This document shows, in pieces, positions 1 to 7,607 of a stretch of 13,866 nt of DNA; the first letter of the stretch is position 1, and every line of letters begins with the position of its first letter. Under the pieces are notes generated by a model. It was not told where the DNA came from, made no database searches, and saw nothing but the letters and a program-made list of their open reading frames with translations. The DNA is from an uncultured Lachnospiraceae bacterium (lineage in GTDB: Bacteria > Bacillota > Clostridia > Lachnospirales > Lachnospiraceae), in the NCBI GenBank assembly GCA_910585935.1, contig CAJUHN010000082.1, forward strand, positions 1 to 13,866, in the 5' to 3' direction. The position numbers were made by a program, and so were the translations under genes.

Positions 1-79
1 GCTCATTAAGTGCCAACGTCTTCCAAGGGGTTTCTTTTGGAATACTTCCTTCCCTTTGCTAGTTTATTGTCATTCTAAG
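1..79 (-). repeat. Partial copy 1 of the 15-nt-cassette palindromic repeat, cut by the window start
   Basis: This is the half of a repeat unit that carries the conserved core piece GCTCATTAAGTGCC, then TTGGAA (37-42), a 15-nt variable cassette TACTTCCTTCCCTTT (43-57), the anchor GC (58-59) and the conserved outer flank TAGTTT. The matching half lies outside the window, so pairing of the cassette cannot be tested. Read on the minus strand, which is the strand carrying the GNRA-type loop in complete copies, the cassette is AAAGGGAAGGAAGTA. That differs by 2 of 15 bases from the cassette of the copy at 2834-2964. The flank also resembles the flank of that copy as far as about position 80. Confidence 0.85.
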
Positions 80-441
80 CAAACTGAAAAAATCAATCAT
101 ATTATCTATAAAAAAAATTTTTCCATTCTCCTTATTTCTGTAAAAATAATTCCTAGTACATCGTTGTATTAATAATCAAGAAAAACTATACCCTAATAAT
201 ATAAATGTTAACTTTACAAAGTATAAATAAGCATATTATTTACTTAAAAATTAATGTCATGATGTACTGGCATAATTATATTTATTTAAATGACTATTTT
301 TTTATATTTATAAAATTTATTATATAGCAAGTTTTTTGATTATATTAAATATAACTATATCCATACACTAGCATTTAATCAATTATGTTAATAACAACAA
401 ACAGTAATCTTCTTTTACAAACTTGCCCATGTTACAGAGTA
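80..441. other. AT-rich intergenic stretch with no gene seen
   Basis: The stretch is very AT-rich, with many short A and T runs and frequent stops in all frames. I saw no ORF with a ribosome binding site, no tRNA-like cloverleaf and no convincing terminator. It separates two repeat copies and may be decayed sequence. Confidence 0.6.
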
Positions 442-588
442 GCGGAGGCAAGACCCTATTCCAAAAGAAACCCCTTGGAAGACGTCGGCACTTAATGAGC
501 GAACCTGCAAAGGTTTGGCGAATTTAGTACCGCTACGTCTGGAACGGAGCGAAAGCGCGGTTTCGTTGGAATAGGGTCTTGCCGGAGC
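442..588 (+). repeat. Copy 2 of the 15-nt-cassette palindromic repeat, downstream of helD
   Basis: The unit reads GC (442-443), cassette GGAGGCAAGACCCTA (444-458), TTCCAA (459-464), core, TTGGAA (566-571), cassette TAGGGTCTTGCCGGA (572-586), GC (587-588). The inner 12 bases of the two cassettes are exact reverse complements, giving an 18-bp perfect arm with TTCCAA (447-464 with 566-583). The outer three bases do not pair. Inside, GAAACC (467-472) pairs with GGTTTC near 559-564, replacing the GAAGCC/GGCTTC pair of other copies. The hairpin GC-GAAA-GC at 549-556 carries a GNRA tetraloop on the plus strand. The unit lies 30 bp beyond the helD stop codon and could also act as a 3' end structure, but no U-tract follows it. 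Confidence 0.88.
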
Positions 589-618
589 GTTCCCTTTGGC
601 AACATATTTTCCCTCTTT

Positions 619-2727
619 TTATTGTAATAATTTTGTCATTTCTCCAACATAAAATACAGATAACTCATGTAATGCCCGTGTCGCTGCTACATATAATAGC
701 TTTGCATTTGCATCTATAGTTTTATAATGTTCCTCTGTCGCATCCCATAAAAGTACTGCATCAAATTCTAATCCTTTTGTCAAATATACTGGCAAAACCA
801 TAACACCTTGTATAAATGACATATGTTCAAAATCTTCACTCTCCACTTTTATTTCAACCGATAATTCTTTTTGTACCTGTAATGCTTCTTTTTTATCTCT
901 ACAAATAACCGCAATCGTATCATATCCTTCTTTTTGCCATATTTTGATTTGTTCTATACTCTTTTTTATGAGTTCTTCTTTTGAAGAACAGCCCCATACT
1001 CTTGGCTCTTTCCCATGTCGAATAATAGGTAAAACTTCATAGGTTTTAAAAGAACAATGATTTAATATTCTGCTTGCATAACGTGAAATTTCTATTGTAT
1101 TTCTATAACTTTTGGCTAAAATATGAAAATGATCCTTCTCTGGTGAAAATACATCATTTTTGAAAGCTTCCCAATCGTTCATACCAGAATTGTAGTTGAT
1201 ATTTTGTGAAACATCTCCCATAATCGTAAAAGTAGCCTTAGAAAGTATTTTCTTCATAATTCCAAATATCAATACACCAAAATCTTGTGCTTCATCTACC
1301 ACAACATGTTTCACTTCATTAATCTCTTCTGTCATTTTCAAACGCTTTCTTAAAAAAATAAGAGAAGCCAAATCATATACATCCAATTCCTTTTCTTCTA
1401 ATTGTTTTTGTAAGGATTCTAAACCTTTCTGATAAAAAATCTCCTTTTTTTTCAGATAACAGATAAATTCTTTATAAACTTCTAACAAAGACTTTTTAAA
1501 ACTTCTCTCCCCAAAATAAGTCTGAAACTTCTTTCCTTCTTGTCTTATCACTTCCTTTGTTTCATCTAATTGTACATTATAATCTTTTATTTTTATAACA
1601 AGTCTTTTATTTAACATATTGATTTTATCCTGCATAGAATAATTTTGATTATTTTCTAAAAACTGCTCTATCGCTTCTCTAGTAAAAACTTCTTTTCCTT
1701 TATAGACAATCGTATCTTTTGAAATAGCTGTTTCCTCTAATTCTTTTATATAACATTCTAATTCCTTAAGCCATTCCAAAGAACCTCTATAAGCTTGAAA
1801 TTCTCTATCCCTTTCCTCTTTTTCTTCTATCTGATGATAGTGAACTTTACTTTTTTTATCGAAATCTCTTTCTAAAAGCCATATAAAAAAATCTTCCATC
1901 ACCATTTGGTTAACATGATATACTTCCAAATCAGGCAGTACCCCTGTAATATAATTTAGCAACATCTGATTACTGCCAATAATAAAAAACTCTTCTGGTC
2001 GAAATTTATTATTATAATTATATAAAATATAAGAAATCCTATGCATCGCTACGGTAGTCTTTCCACTTCCTGCTACTCCTTGTACAATACTATTATGAAA
2101 TGGTGTTTCTCTGATGATATCATTTTGTTCTTTCTGAATCGTTGCAATAATTTCTCCTAATACAGCTTCCTTATTCTTTGCCAGATATTTCGTCAAAAGT
2201 TCATCATTAGCAATCACTTCTGCATCATAATATTCAATAAGCTCACCTTTCTCTATTTCATATGTTCTCTTTCTATCCAAAATAATTTCTCTCTTTCCTT
2301 GCTCTGGTACTTGATAAGAACTCTCTCCTACTTGGCTTTCATAATAAATACTAGATACTGGTGCACGCCAATCCACAATAAGCACTTTTGTGGTATCTTT
2401 CATAATTCCATTTTTTCCAAGATATAGAGTATGACATAGATTATCTTCTTTATCCCGATAATCGATTCTCCCAAAATAGGGCTTTTCTAATGCTCTTTGA
2501 TTTTTTTTAAGTACTGTGACAACTTGCTCTCTCATCCCTATTTCAATCACTAATTCATTGTGTAATTCAGGATTAGATGAACGATAAATATCATACATCT
2601 CTTTGATTTCTGCTGCCATCACTCTTTCTTTTTCTTGATAATAATCCACATTTTTCTGTATGATTTCCACACAATCTTTTAAATGCTCTTCCTCTTCTTT
2701 TCTACCTATTCCCTCATATTGTTCCAT
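619..2727 (-). CDS. helD: HelD-like superfamily 1 (UvrD-type) helicase, RNA polymerase recycling factor
   Basis: This 702-residue protein is close to the usual length of Firmicutes HelD. The N-terminal ~80 residues are charged and probably coiled-coil, as in the arm HelD inserts into RNA polymerase. The HelD signature DWRAPVSS lies near 119-126 after PYFGRIDY (83-90). Helicase motifs follow in order: Q-like region TIQKEQNDIIR (~196-206), Walker A GVAGSGKTT (217-225), Walker B VVVDEAQD (~475-482), GDVSQNI (~504), SYRNT (~540), LTKGLEFDAV (~649-658) and YVAATRAL (~679-686). A long helical insertion occupies about 280-470. All ATPase motifs look intact. By family knowledge HelD uses ATP to displace stalled RNA polymerase from DNA. 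The ATG has an AGGAGGG site (2736-2742) 8 nt upstream. No clear promoter was seen. It lies after rpoBC on the same strand but beyond a terminator, so it is probably transcribed separately. Confidence 0.9.
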   Translation of the reverse strand: MEQYEGIGRKEEEEHLKDCVEIIQKNVDYYQEKERVMAAEIKEMYDIYRSSNPELHNELVIEIGMREQVVTVLKKNQRALEKPYFGRIDYRDKEDNLCHTLYLGKNGIMKDTTKVLIVDWRAPVSSIYYESQVGESSYQVPEQGKREIILDRKRTYEIEKGELIEYYDAEVIANDELLTKYLAKNKEAVLGEIIATIQKEQNDIIRETPFHNSIVQGVAGSGKTTVAMHRISYILYNYNNKFRPEEFFIIGSNQMLLNYITGVLPDLEVYHVNQMVMEDFFIWLLERDFDKKSKVHYHQIEEKEERDREFQAYRGSLEWLKELECYIKELEETAISKDTIVYKGKEVFTREAIEQFLENNQNYSMQDKINMLNKRLVIKIKDYNVQLDETKEVIRQEGKKFQTYFGERSFKKSLLEVYKEFICYLKKKEIFYQKGLESLQKQLEEKELDVYDLASLIFLRKRLKMTEEINEVKHVVVDEAQDFGVLIFGIMKKILSKATFTIMGDVSQNINYNSGMNDWEAFKNDVFSPEKDHFHILAKSYRNTIEISRYASRILNHCSFKTYEVLPIIRHGKEPRVWGCSSKEELIKKSIEQIKIWQKEGYDTIAVICRDKKEALQVQKELSVEIKVESEDFEHMSFIQGVMVLPVYLTKGLEFDAVLLWDATEEHYKTIDANAKLLYVAATRALHELSVFYVGEMTKLLQ

Positions 2728-2833
2728 AAAATAATCCCTCCTATTTTAGTGTTTTTTTCTTTTTGTCCACTATTTCATTTATTTATTACTATTCAACCTT
2801 TTACTGCTGTTTAGAACATTTTGGTCAAAAGGT

Positions 2834-2985
2834 CACACAGGAAGGAAGTATTCCAACAAATCTATACTTTCTCTTCATGTAAGACTACCCAGACACTAAA
2901 TTCGCAACTCCTTATAGAGTTCGTCTTCCAAGAAACTTCTTTTAGAATACTTCCTTCCCCCTGCTAGTTTACTGACAATTCTAAG
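2834..2985 (-). repeat. Copy 3 of the palindromic repeat, core deleted, with conserved outer flank
   Basis: The cassettes are CACAGGAAGGAAGTA (2836-2850) and TACTTCCTTCCCCCT (2948-2962). They pair over their inner 11 bases, and with the adjacent TTCCAA/TTAGAA the arm is 17 bp with one mismatch (2840-2856 with 2942-2958). The left anchor GC has become CA; the right GC (2963-2964) is followed by the conserved flank TAGTTTACTGACAATTCTAAG. The core is degenerate: the block TCGGCACTTAATGAG and the GNRA hairpin are missing, while an AACTC/GAGTT apical hairpin (around 2910-2925) and the motif CTAAATTCGC remain. It lies about 110 bp upstream of the helD start codon. Confidence 0.8.
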
Positions 2986-3428
2986 AAAATGAGAAAGTCC
3001 ATACTGCTTATGAAAGGAAAAATTTTAATCTTTTTGTTATTGTGAGGTATAAATAATTATAATAACCTAATAGCTTGTTAAAAGATTTTCTTCACTTTTC
3101 TATACATAATTTCCTCACTTCGCTCCATACAAAATATACCTATTCAGCGTTATTTTCTTGAAAAGATATCCCTCCTTTGTTTTTCCCAAAAGAGTCACAT
3201 AAATTCCATTCTTTCAATAAACATAAATGAACAAAACTTTTACCTAAAAGTACAATCCCTAATCAATATTTATAACCTTTTCATCATCATAAATACCAGA
3301 ACAGTAATTTTAGTTTAACATAAACATAAGATAATACTAGACTTTTTTTTAATTTTATGTTAGACTAGATACTATGGAGTATGCTAAAAATAAGTTTACA
3401 TAAGATTATATTCTATCAAATTTTTATA
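2986..3428. other. AT-rich intergenic stretch, no supported gene; one weak plus-strand promoter match
   Basis: No ORF with plausible codon use or ribosome binding site was found. On the plus strand TTGTTA (3034-3039) and TATAAT (3058-3063) are spaced by 18 bp and could be a promoter reading toward the hairpin at 3429-3483, but such matches are common by chance in DNA this AT-rich. On the minus strand an AAAGGAGGG site near 3167-3175 is followed by ATA rather than a start codon, and the reading frame behind it is short, so this may be a gene remnant or chance. Confidence 0.4.
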
Positions 3429-3490
3429 AAAGTATCACAGAGAGAAAATAATATCTTTATTCTTTTTCTCTCTGTGATACTTTATTTTTC
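3429..3490. terminator. Perfect 20-bp hairpin with flanking T-rich tracts, possible bidirectional terminator without a clear gene
   Basis: The arm AAAGTATCACAGAGAGAAAA (3429-3448) is the exact reverse complement of 3464-3483, with a 15-nt loop. On the plus strand TTTATTTTTCC follows; on the minus strand TTTTATAAAAATTTG follows. This is the most stable simple hairpin of the window outside the repeats. It is about 410 bp past the rpoC terminator, so it is not needed for rpoC. It overlaps the 3' end of a doubtful 44-codon ORF on the minus strand and could be that ORF's terminator, the terminator of an unseen plus-strand transcript, or a small insertion. Confidence 0.6.
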
Positions 3491-3591
3491 CCCACTAAAA
3501 TATACCCGAAATACAAAACAGCTATAAAACTATACCATATATAAAATTTATCTTCTCTCTTGATTTCACTGGTTTTTTGTGCAATTTTCAC
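3457..3591 (-). CDS. Doubtful 44-residue single-membrane-segment protein
   Basis: A GTG-started frame gives 44 codons: a basic N-terminus (KIAQKTSEIKREDK), a hydrophobic aromatic stretch FYIWYSFIAVLYFGYILV that could span the membrane once, and a charged tail (GKNKVSQREKE). An in-frame stop lies just upstream, so it cannot extend. A TATAAT box on the minus strand (3622-3627) lies about 30 nt before the GTG, but there is no convincing -35 box and only a weak AGG site near 3600. Its last codons overlap the hairpin at 3429-3483. AT-rich DNA easily produces hydrophobic frames of this length by chance, so this is a candidate only. I do not recognise a family. Confidence 0.18.
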   Translation of the reverse strand: MKIAQKTSEIKREDKFYIWYSFIAVLYFGYILVGKNKVSQREKE

Positions 3592-3670
3592 TTAAATTCA
3601 CGCCTATGGGGTCAAAACTCCATTATACAAACAATAAATGTAGACAGCATAATTCTTTTCTTTATTCCCA

Positions 3671-3844
3671 GAATAGCCAACAAACTAGCCCTGGCAAGGA
3701 AGTCTTCCAAAAGAAGCCCCTTGGAAGACGTCGGCACTTAATGAGCAAATCCGCAAGAAGCGGGATTTGTGAATTTAGTACCGCTACGTCTGGAACGGAG
3801 CGAGAGCGCGGCTTCATTGGAAGACTTCCTTGCCAGGGCGAACC
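3671..3844 (+). repeat. Copy 4 of the 15-nt-cassette palindromic repeat, full-length reference copy
   Basis: The unit proper is 3688-3839 (152 bp): GC, cassette CCTGGCAAGGAAGTC (3690-3704), TTCCAA, core, TTGGAA (3817-3822), cassette GACTTCCTTGCCAGG (3823-3837), GC. All 15 cassette bases pair, giving a perfect 23-bp terminal inverted repeat. Inside: GAAGCC (3713-3718) with GGCTTC (3810-3815); AGACGT (3726-3731) with ACGTCT (3786-3791); apical CAAATCC (3746-3752) with GGATTTG (3763-3769); and a GC-GAGA-GC hairpin (3800-3807) with a GNRA tetraloop. The left flank GAATAGCCAACAAACTA and right flank GAACC are shared with the copy at 13369-13520. It lies downstream of the rpoC terminator. Confidence 0.92.
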
Positions 3845-3891
3845 TCGTGAATCCCTAATTCAAACATCTCTAAATCTTCTTTTTATAAACT

Positions 3892-3937
3892 CCAAAAAAG
3901 ATGATATATCCCTTTATGAAATATACCATCTTTTTTC
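3892..3937 (-). terminator. Intrinsic terminator of rpoC (end of rpoBC)
   Basis: On the minus strand AAAAAAGATGGTATAT is followed, after a loop of about 10 nt, by ATATATCATCTTTTTT. The stem ends in a run of six T's. It begins about 70 bp after the rpoC stop codon. The plus strand also ends in a T run (TTTTTTCTAA), so it may work in both directions. Confidence 0.82.
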
Positions 3938-4005
3938 TAAACAATATTATCAATTTATCTCATTATCTTACTTTTATAATCCATTTCCTCACTTTTATCA
4001 ATGAG

Positions 4006-7000
4006 TTACATATTTATATCATCTTTTTCCTCAGAATCTTCCACAAATTCCATTTGCTCTTCTGGTATATCCGTATCCAATTTCACAGAACGGTATCTCT
4101 TCATACCTGTACCAGCAGGAATTAATTTACCAATAATAACATTTTCCTTTAACCCAATCAATGGATCTACCTTTCCATTAATCGCCGCTTCTGTCAATAC
4201 TTTTGTAGTTTCTTGGAAAGATGCTGCGGATAAGAAGGAATTTGTCGCTAAAGAGGCTTTTGTAATACCGAGCATCACTTGTTTTCCCTCAATAGGTTTT
4301 TTGCCTTCTTCTATCAGCTTTTCATTTTCTTCATTAAAATCCAATACATCCATAGAAGTTCCCGGCAGATAATCACTATCTCCACTCTCTTCTACCCTGA
4401 TCTTCTTTAACATCTGACGCACAATTACTTCGATATGCTTATCATTAATTTCTACACCTTGTAAACGATATACACGCTGTACTTCCTGAATCATATAATC
4501 TTGTACTGCACGTACACCCTTAATCTTCAAAATATCATGGGGATTTATACTACCTTCTGTCAATTCATCTCCAGCTTCTAATGTCACTCCATCTTGAATC
4601 TTAATACGAGAACCATATGGTATTAAATAAGATTTTGTATTTCCTGTTTCTGGATCTGTAATGATAATTTCTCGTTTCTTCTTTGTATCTTTAAAAGTAG
4701 CTACTCCTCCAAATTCTGCGATAATCGCAAGTCCTTTTGGCTTTCTCGCTTCAAAAAGTTCTTCTACACGAGGAAGACCTTGTGTGATATCATCTCCAGC
4801 CACACCACCTGTATGGAAAGTACGCATGGTAAGCTGTGTACCAGGTTCTCCGATAGATTGTGCTGCAATAATACCAACTGCTTCTCCTACTTGCACTGCC
4901 TGACCTGTTGCCATATTAGCCCCATAACATTTCGCACAGACTCCAATATGAGATTTACATGTCAATATAGTACGAATTTTTACTTTTTCTGCGCCTGATT
5001 TTACAATGCTTGCCGCACGCTTTGGAGTTATCATATGATTTTTCTTCACAAGCACTTCGCCTGTGTTAGAATCTGTGATTGTTTCACAAGCATATCTTCC
5101 TGTGATTCTGTCTTCTAAGCTCTCAATAACTTCTCTGCCATCCATAAATGCTTTTACTTCTAATCCCGGAATTTCCTCTTTTCCAAAACAGCAGTCCACT
5201 TCACGAATGATCAAGTCTTGTGAAACGTCTACTAAACGTCTAGTCAGATATCCAGAATCCGCAGTACGAAGTGCGGTATCGGAAAGACCTTTTCTAGCTC
5301 CATGAGCAGAGATAAAATATTCCAATACATCTAATCCCTCACGGAAATTAGATTTAATAGGCAACTCAATGGTACGACCTGTAGTATCTGCCATCAAACC
5401 ACGCATACCTGCTAACTGTTTGATCTGTTTATCAGAACCACGCGCTCCAGAATCCGCCATCATAAAAATATTATTATATTTATCCAATCCATTTAAAAGC
5501 TCTGTTGTAATTTCATCATCGGCATTTTTCCATGTTTCAATTACTTCTTTATATCTCTCTTCTTCTGTAATAAAGCCTCTTCGGTAGTTTTTGGTTATTG
5601 CTTCTATCGTTTTTTCCGCATCACTGATAATTGTCTTTTTCGCCTCTGGCACAGTCATATCTGAAATAGATACGCTCATCGCTGCCTTTGTTGAATATTT
5701 ATATCCCATAGATTTAATATCATCTAAAACCTCTGCTGTTTTTGTCGCTCCATGAGTATTGATGACTTTCTCTAATATTTTCTTTAATTTCTTTTTATCT
5801 ACATGGAAATCCACTTCCGGCAATAATTCATTTTCTGCCACGCTTCTATCCACAAATCCTAAATCCTGTGGCAAAATTTCATTAAAGATAAAACGCCCTA
5901 CTGTAGATTCTATGATTCCGGATTTTACTGTTCCATCTGGTCTGCTCTTTGAACAGCGCACTTTAATTCTGGCATGAAGAGTGATAATTCCATTTTCATA
6001 GGCTAAAATCGCCTCATTCACATTTTTAAAGAACTTTCCTTCTCCCTTTGCTCCCGGTCTTTCCTGTGTTAAATAGTAAATACCAAGTACCATATCTTGA
6101 GAAGGAACGGCTACAGGCGCTCCATCTGATGGTTTTAATAAGTTATTCGGAGATAACAATAGGAAACGACATTCTGCCTGTGCTTCTACGGATAAAGGAA
6201 GATGTACTGCCATCTGATCTCCATCGAAGTCAGCGTTAAACGCGGTACAAACAAGGGGGTGTAGTTTAATCGCTTTACCTTCTACCAAGATAGGCTCAAA
6301 TGCTTGGATTCCCAAACGGTGCAACGTAGGGGCACGGTTTAACATAACAGGGTGTTCTTTGATGACTCCCTCTAATACATCCCATACTTCCTTTTCCACA
6401 CGATCTACCATTTTTTTGGCACTCTTAATATTATGCGCTGTTCCATTGGCAACTAATTCTTTCATCACAAAAGGTTTAAATAATTCAATCGCCATTTCTT
6501 TTGGAAGACCGCATTGATAAATCTTTAATTCTGGTCCTACTACGATAACAGAACGTCCAGAATAGTCCACACGTTTTCCTAATAAATTCTGGCGGAAACG
6601 ACCTTGCTTTCCTTTTAACATATCAGATAAAGATTTTAATGCACGATTTCCCGGTCCTGTGACAGGTCTTCCACGTCTTCCATTATCGATTAATGCGTCT
6701 ACTGCCTCTTGCAGCATACGTTTTTCATTTCGCACAATAATTTCTGGCGCTCCTAAATCTAATAATCTGGCAAGACGGTTATTTCGGTTGATGATTCTTC
6801 TATAAAGGTCATTTAAGTCAGAAGTAGCAAAACGTCCACCATCTAACTGCACCATAGGTCGAATATCAGGAGGAATCACAGGAATTGCTGTTAAAATCAT
6901 CCATTCTGGCTTATTTCCTGAGTTGCGGAATGCCTCTACTACTTCCAGCCTTTTGATGATTCTAGCACGCTTTTGTCCGCTCGAATCTCTTAAAGCTTTC

Positions 7001-7599
7001 TTTAATTCTGCAGAATCTTTTTCCAAATCAATGGCTTGCAGCAATTCTTGAATCGCCTCTGCTCCCATGCCAACACGGAAACGATTTCCCCATTTTTCAT
7101 AAACTTCTCGGAATTCTTTTTCTGATAGCACTTGTTTATATTGTAAATCTGTATCTCCCTTGTCTAATACGATATAAGAGGCAAAATACAATACTTTCTC
7201 TAATATTCTCGGTGATAGGTCTAGAATCAGTCCCATGCGGCTTGGAATCCCTTTAAAATACCAGATATGGGAAACAGGAGCTGCTAACTTGATATGCCCC
7301 ATTCTCTCCCTTCTAACGTTTGCTTTTGTGACTTCCACACCACATCTATCACAGATAACGCCTTTATAACGAATTTTTTTATACTTACCGCAATGACATT
7401 CCCAGTCCTTGCTCGGTCCAAAGATTCTCTCACAGAATAAACCATCTTTCTCCGGTTTTAATGTTCTATAATTGATGGTTTCTGGTTTTAAAACTTCTCC
7501 CCTAGACCACTGCAGGATTTTTTCCGGTGAAGCAAGACCAATTTTAATCTTATCAAAAGTCATAGGTTCATATGCTTCTGTTGTTGTTGTTTCCGGCAT
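4006..7599 (-). CDS. rpoC: DNA-directed RNA polymerase subunit beta'
   Basis: The catalytic beta' subunit of RNA polymerase, 1197 residues from the ATG at 7597-7599, matches the compact Firmicutes form. Visible landmarks: N-terminal zinc site with C68, C70, C83 and C86 (ECHCGKY and CDRCGVEV); the catalytic Mg-binding loop NADFDGDQ (~455-462); bridge helix region ending GYLTRRLVDV (~783-792); the second zinc site formed by a cysteine near 803 and by C881, C888 and C891; and the trigger loop around SIGEPGTQLTMRTFHTGG (~915-932). The C-terminus is acidic (MEFVEDSEEKDDINM). A GTG nine bases upstream is in frame, but it overlaps the GGGAG ribosome binding site, so ATG is preferred. It follows rpoB by 18 bp and is surely cotranscribed. 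No frameshift or missing catalytic residue was seen. Confidence 0.98.
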   Translation of the reverse strand: MPETTTTEAYEPMTFDKIKIGLASPEKILQWSRGEVLKPETINYRTLKPEKDGLFCERIFGPSKDWECHCGKYKKIRYKGVICDRCGVEVTKANVRRERMGHIKLAAPVSHIWYFKGIPSRMGLILDLSPRILEKVLYFASYIVLDKGDTDLQYKQVLSEKEFREVYEKWGNRFRVGMGAEAIQELLQAIDLEKDSAELKKALRDSSGQKRARIIKRLEVVEAFRNSGNKPEWMILTAIPVIPPDIRPMVQLDGGRFATSDLNDLYRRIINRNNRLARLLDLGAPEIIVRNEKRMLQEAVDALIDNGRRGRPVTGPGNRALKSLSDMLKGKQGRFRQNLLGKRVDYSGRSVIVVGPELKIYQCGLPKEMAIELFKPFVMKELVANGTAHNIKSAKKMVDRVEKEVWDVLEGVIKEHPVMLNRAPTLHRLGIQAFEPILVEGKAIKLHPLVCTAFNADFDGDQMAVHLPLSVEAQAECRFLLLSPNNLLKPSDGAPVAVPSQDMVLGIYYLTQERPGAKGEGKFFKNVNEAILAYENGIITLHARIKVRCSKSRPDGTVKSGIIESTVGRFIFNEILPQDLGFVDRSVAENELLPEVDFHVDKKKLKKILEKVINTHGATKTAEVLDDIKSMGYKYSTKAAMSVSISDMTVPEAKKTIISDAEKTIEAITKNYRRGFITEEERYKEVIETWKNADDEITTELLNGLDKYNNIFMMADSGARGSDKQIKQLAGMRGLMADTTGRTIELPIKSNFREGLDVLEYFISAHGARKGLSDTALRTADSGYLTRRLVDVSQDLIIREVDCCFGKEEIPGLEVKAFMDGREVIESLEDRITGRYACETITDSNTGEVLVKKNHMITPKRAASIVKSGAEKVKIRTILTCKSHIGVCAKCYGANMATGQAVQVGEAVGIIAAQSIGEPGTQLTMRTFHTGGVAGDDITQGLPRVEELFEARKPKGLAIIAEFGGVATFKDTKKKREIIITDPETGNTKSYLIPYGSRIKIQDGVTLEAGDELTEGSINPHDILKIKGVRAVQDYMIQEVQRVYRLQGVEINDKHIEVIVRQMLKKIRVEESGDSDYLPGTSMDVLDFNEENEKLIEEGKKPIEGKQVMLGITKASLATNSFLSAASFQETTKVLTEAAINGKVDPLIGLKENVIIGKLIPAGTGMKRYRSVKLDTDIPEEQMEFVEDSEEKDDINM

Positions 7600-7607
7600 G
7601 AATGACA

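Noticed and set aside
447..583. CRISPR array or insertion sequence as explanation of the repeats
   Set aside because: The copies are kilobases apart, in both orientations, with no regular spacers. No transposase or other mobility gene is encoded in the window.
2743..2835. Promoter for helD (TTGACC or TTGAAT boxes)
   Set aside because: Neither -35-like box has a convincing -10 partner at 16-18 bp, so no promoter is called.
3579..4004. Plus-strand open frame of 141 codons downstream of rpoC
   Set aside because: It runs through the repeat copy at 3688-3839 and through the rpoC terminator, has no ribosome binding site, and its composition is not protein-like. It reflects the low stop density of the repeat core.
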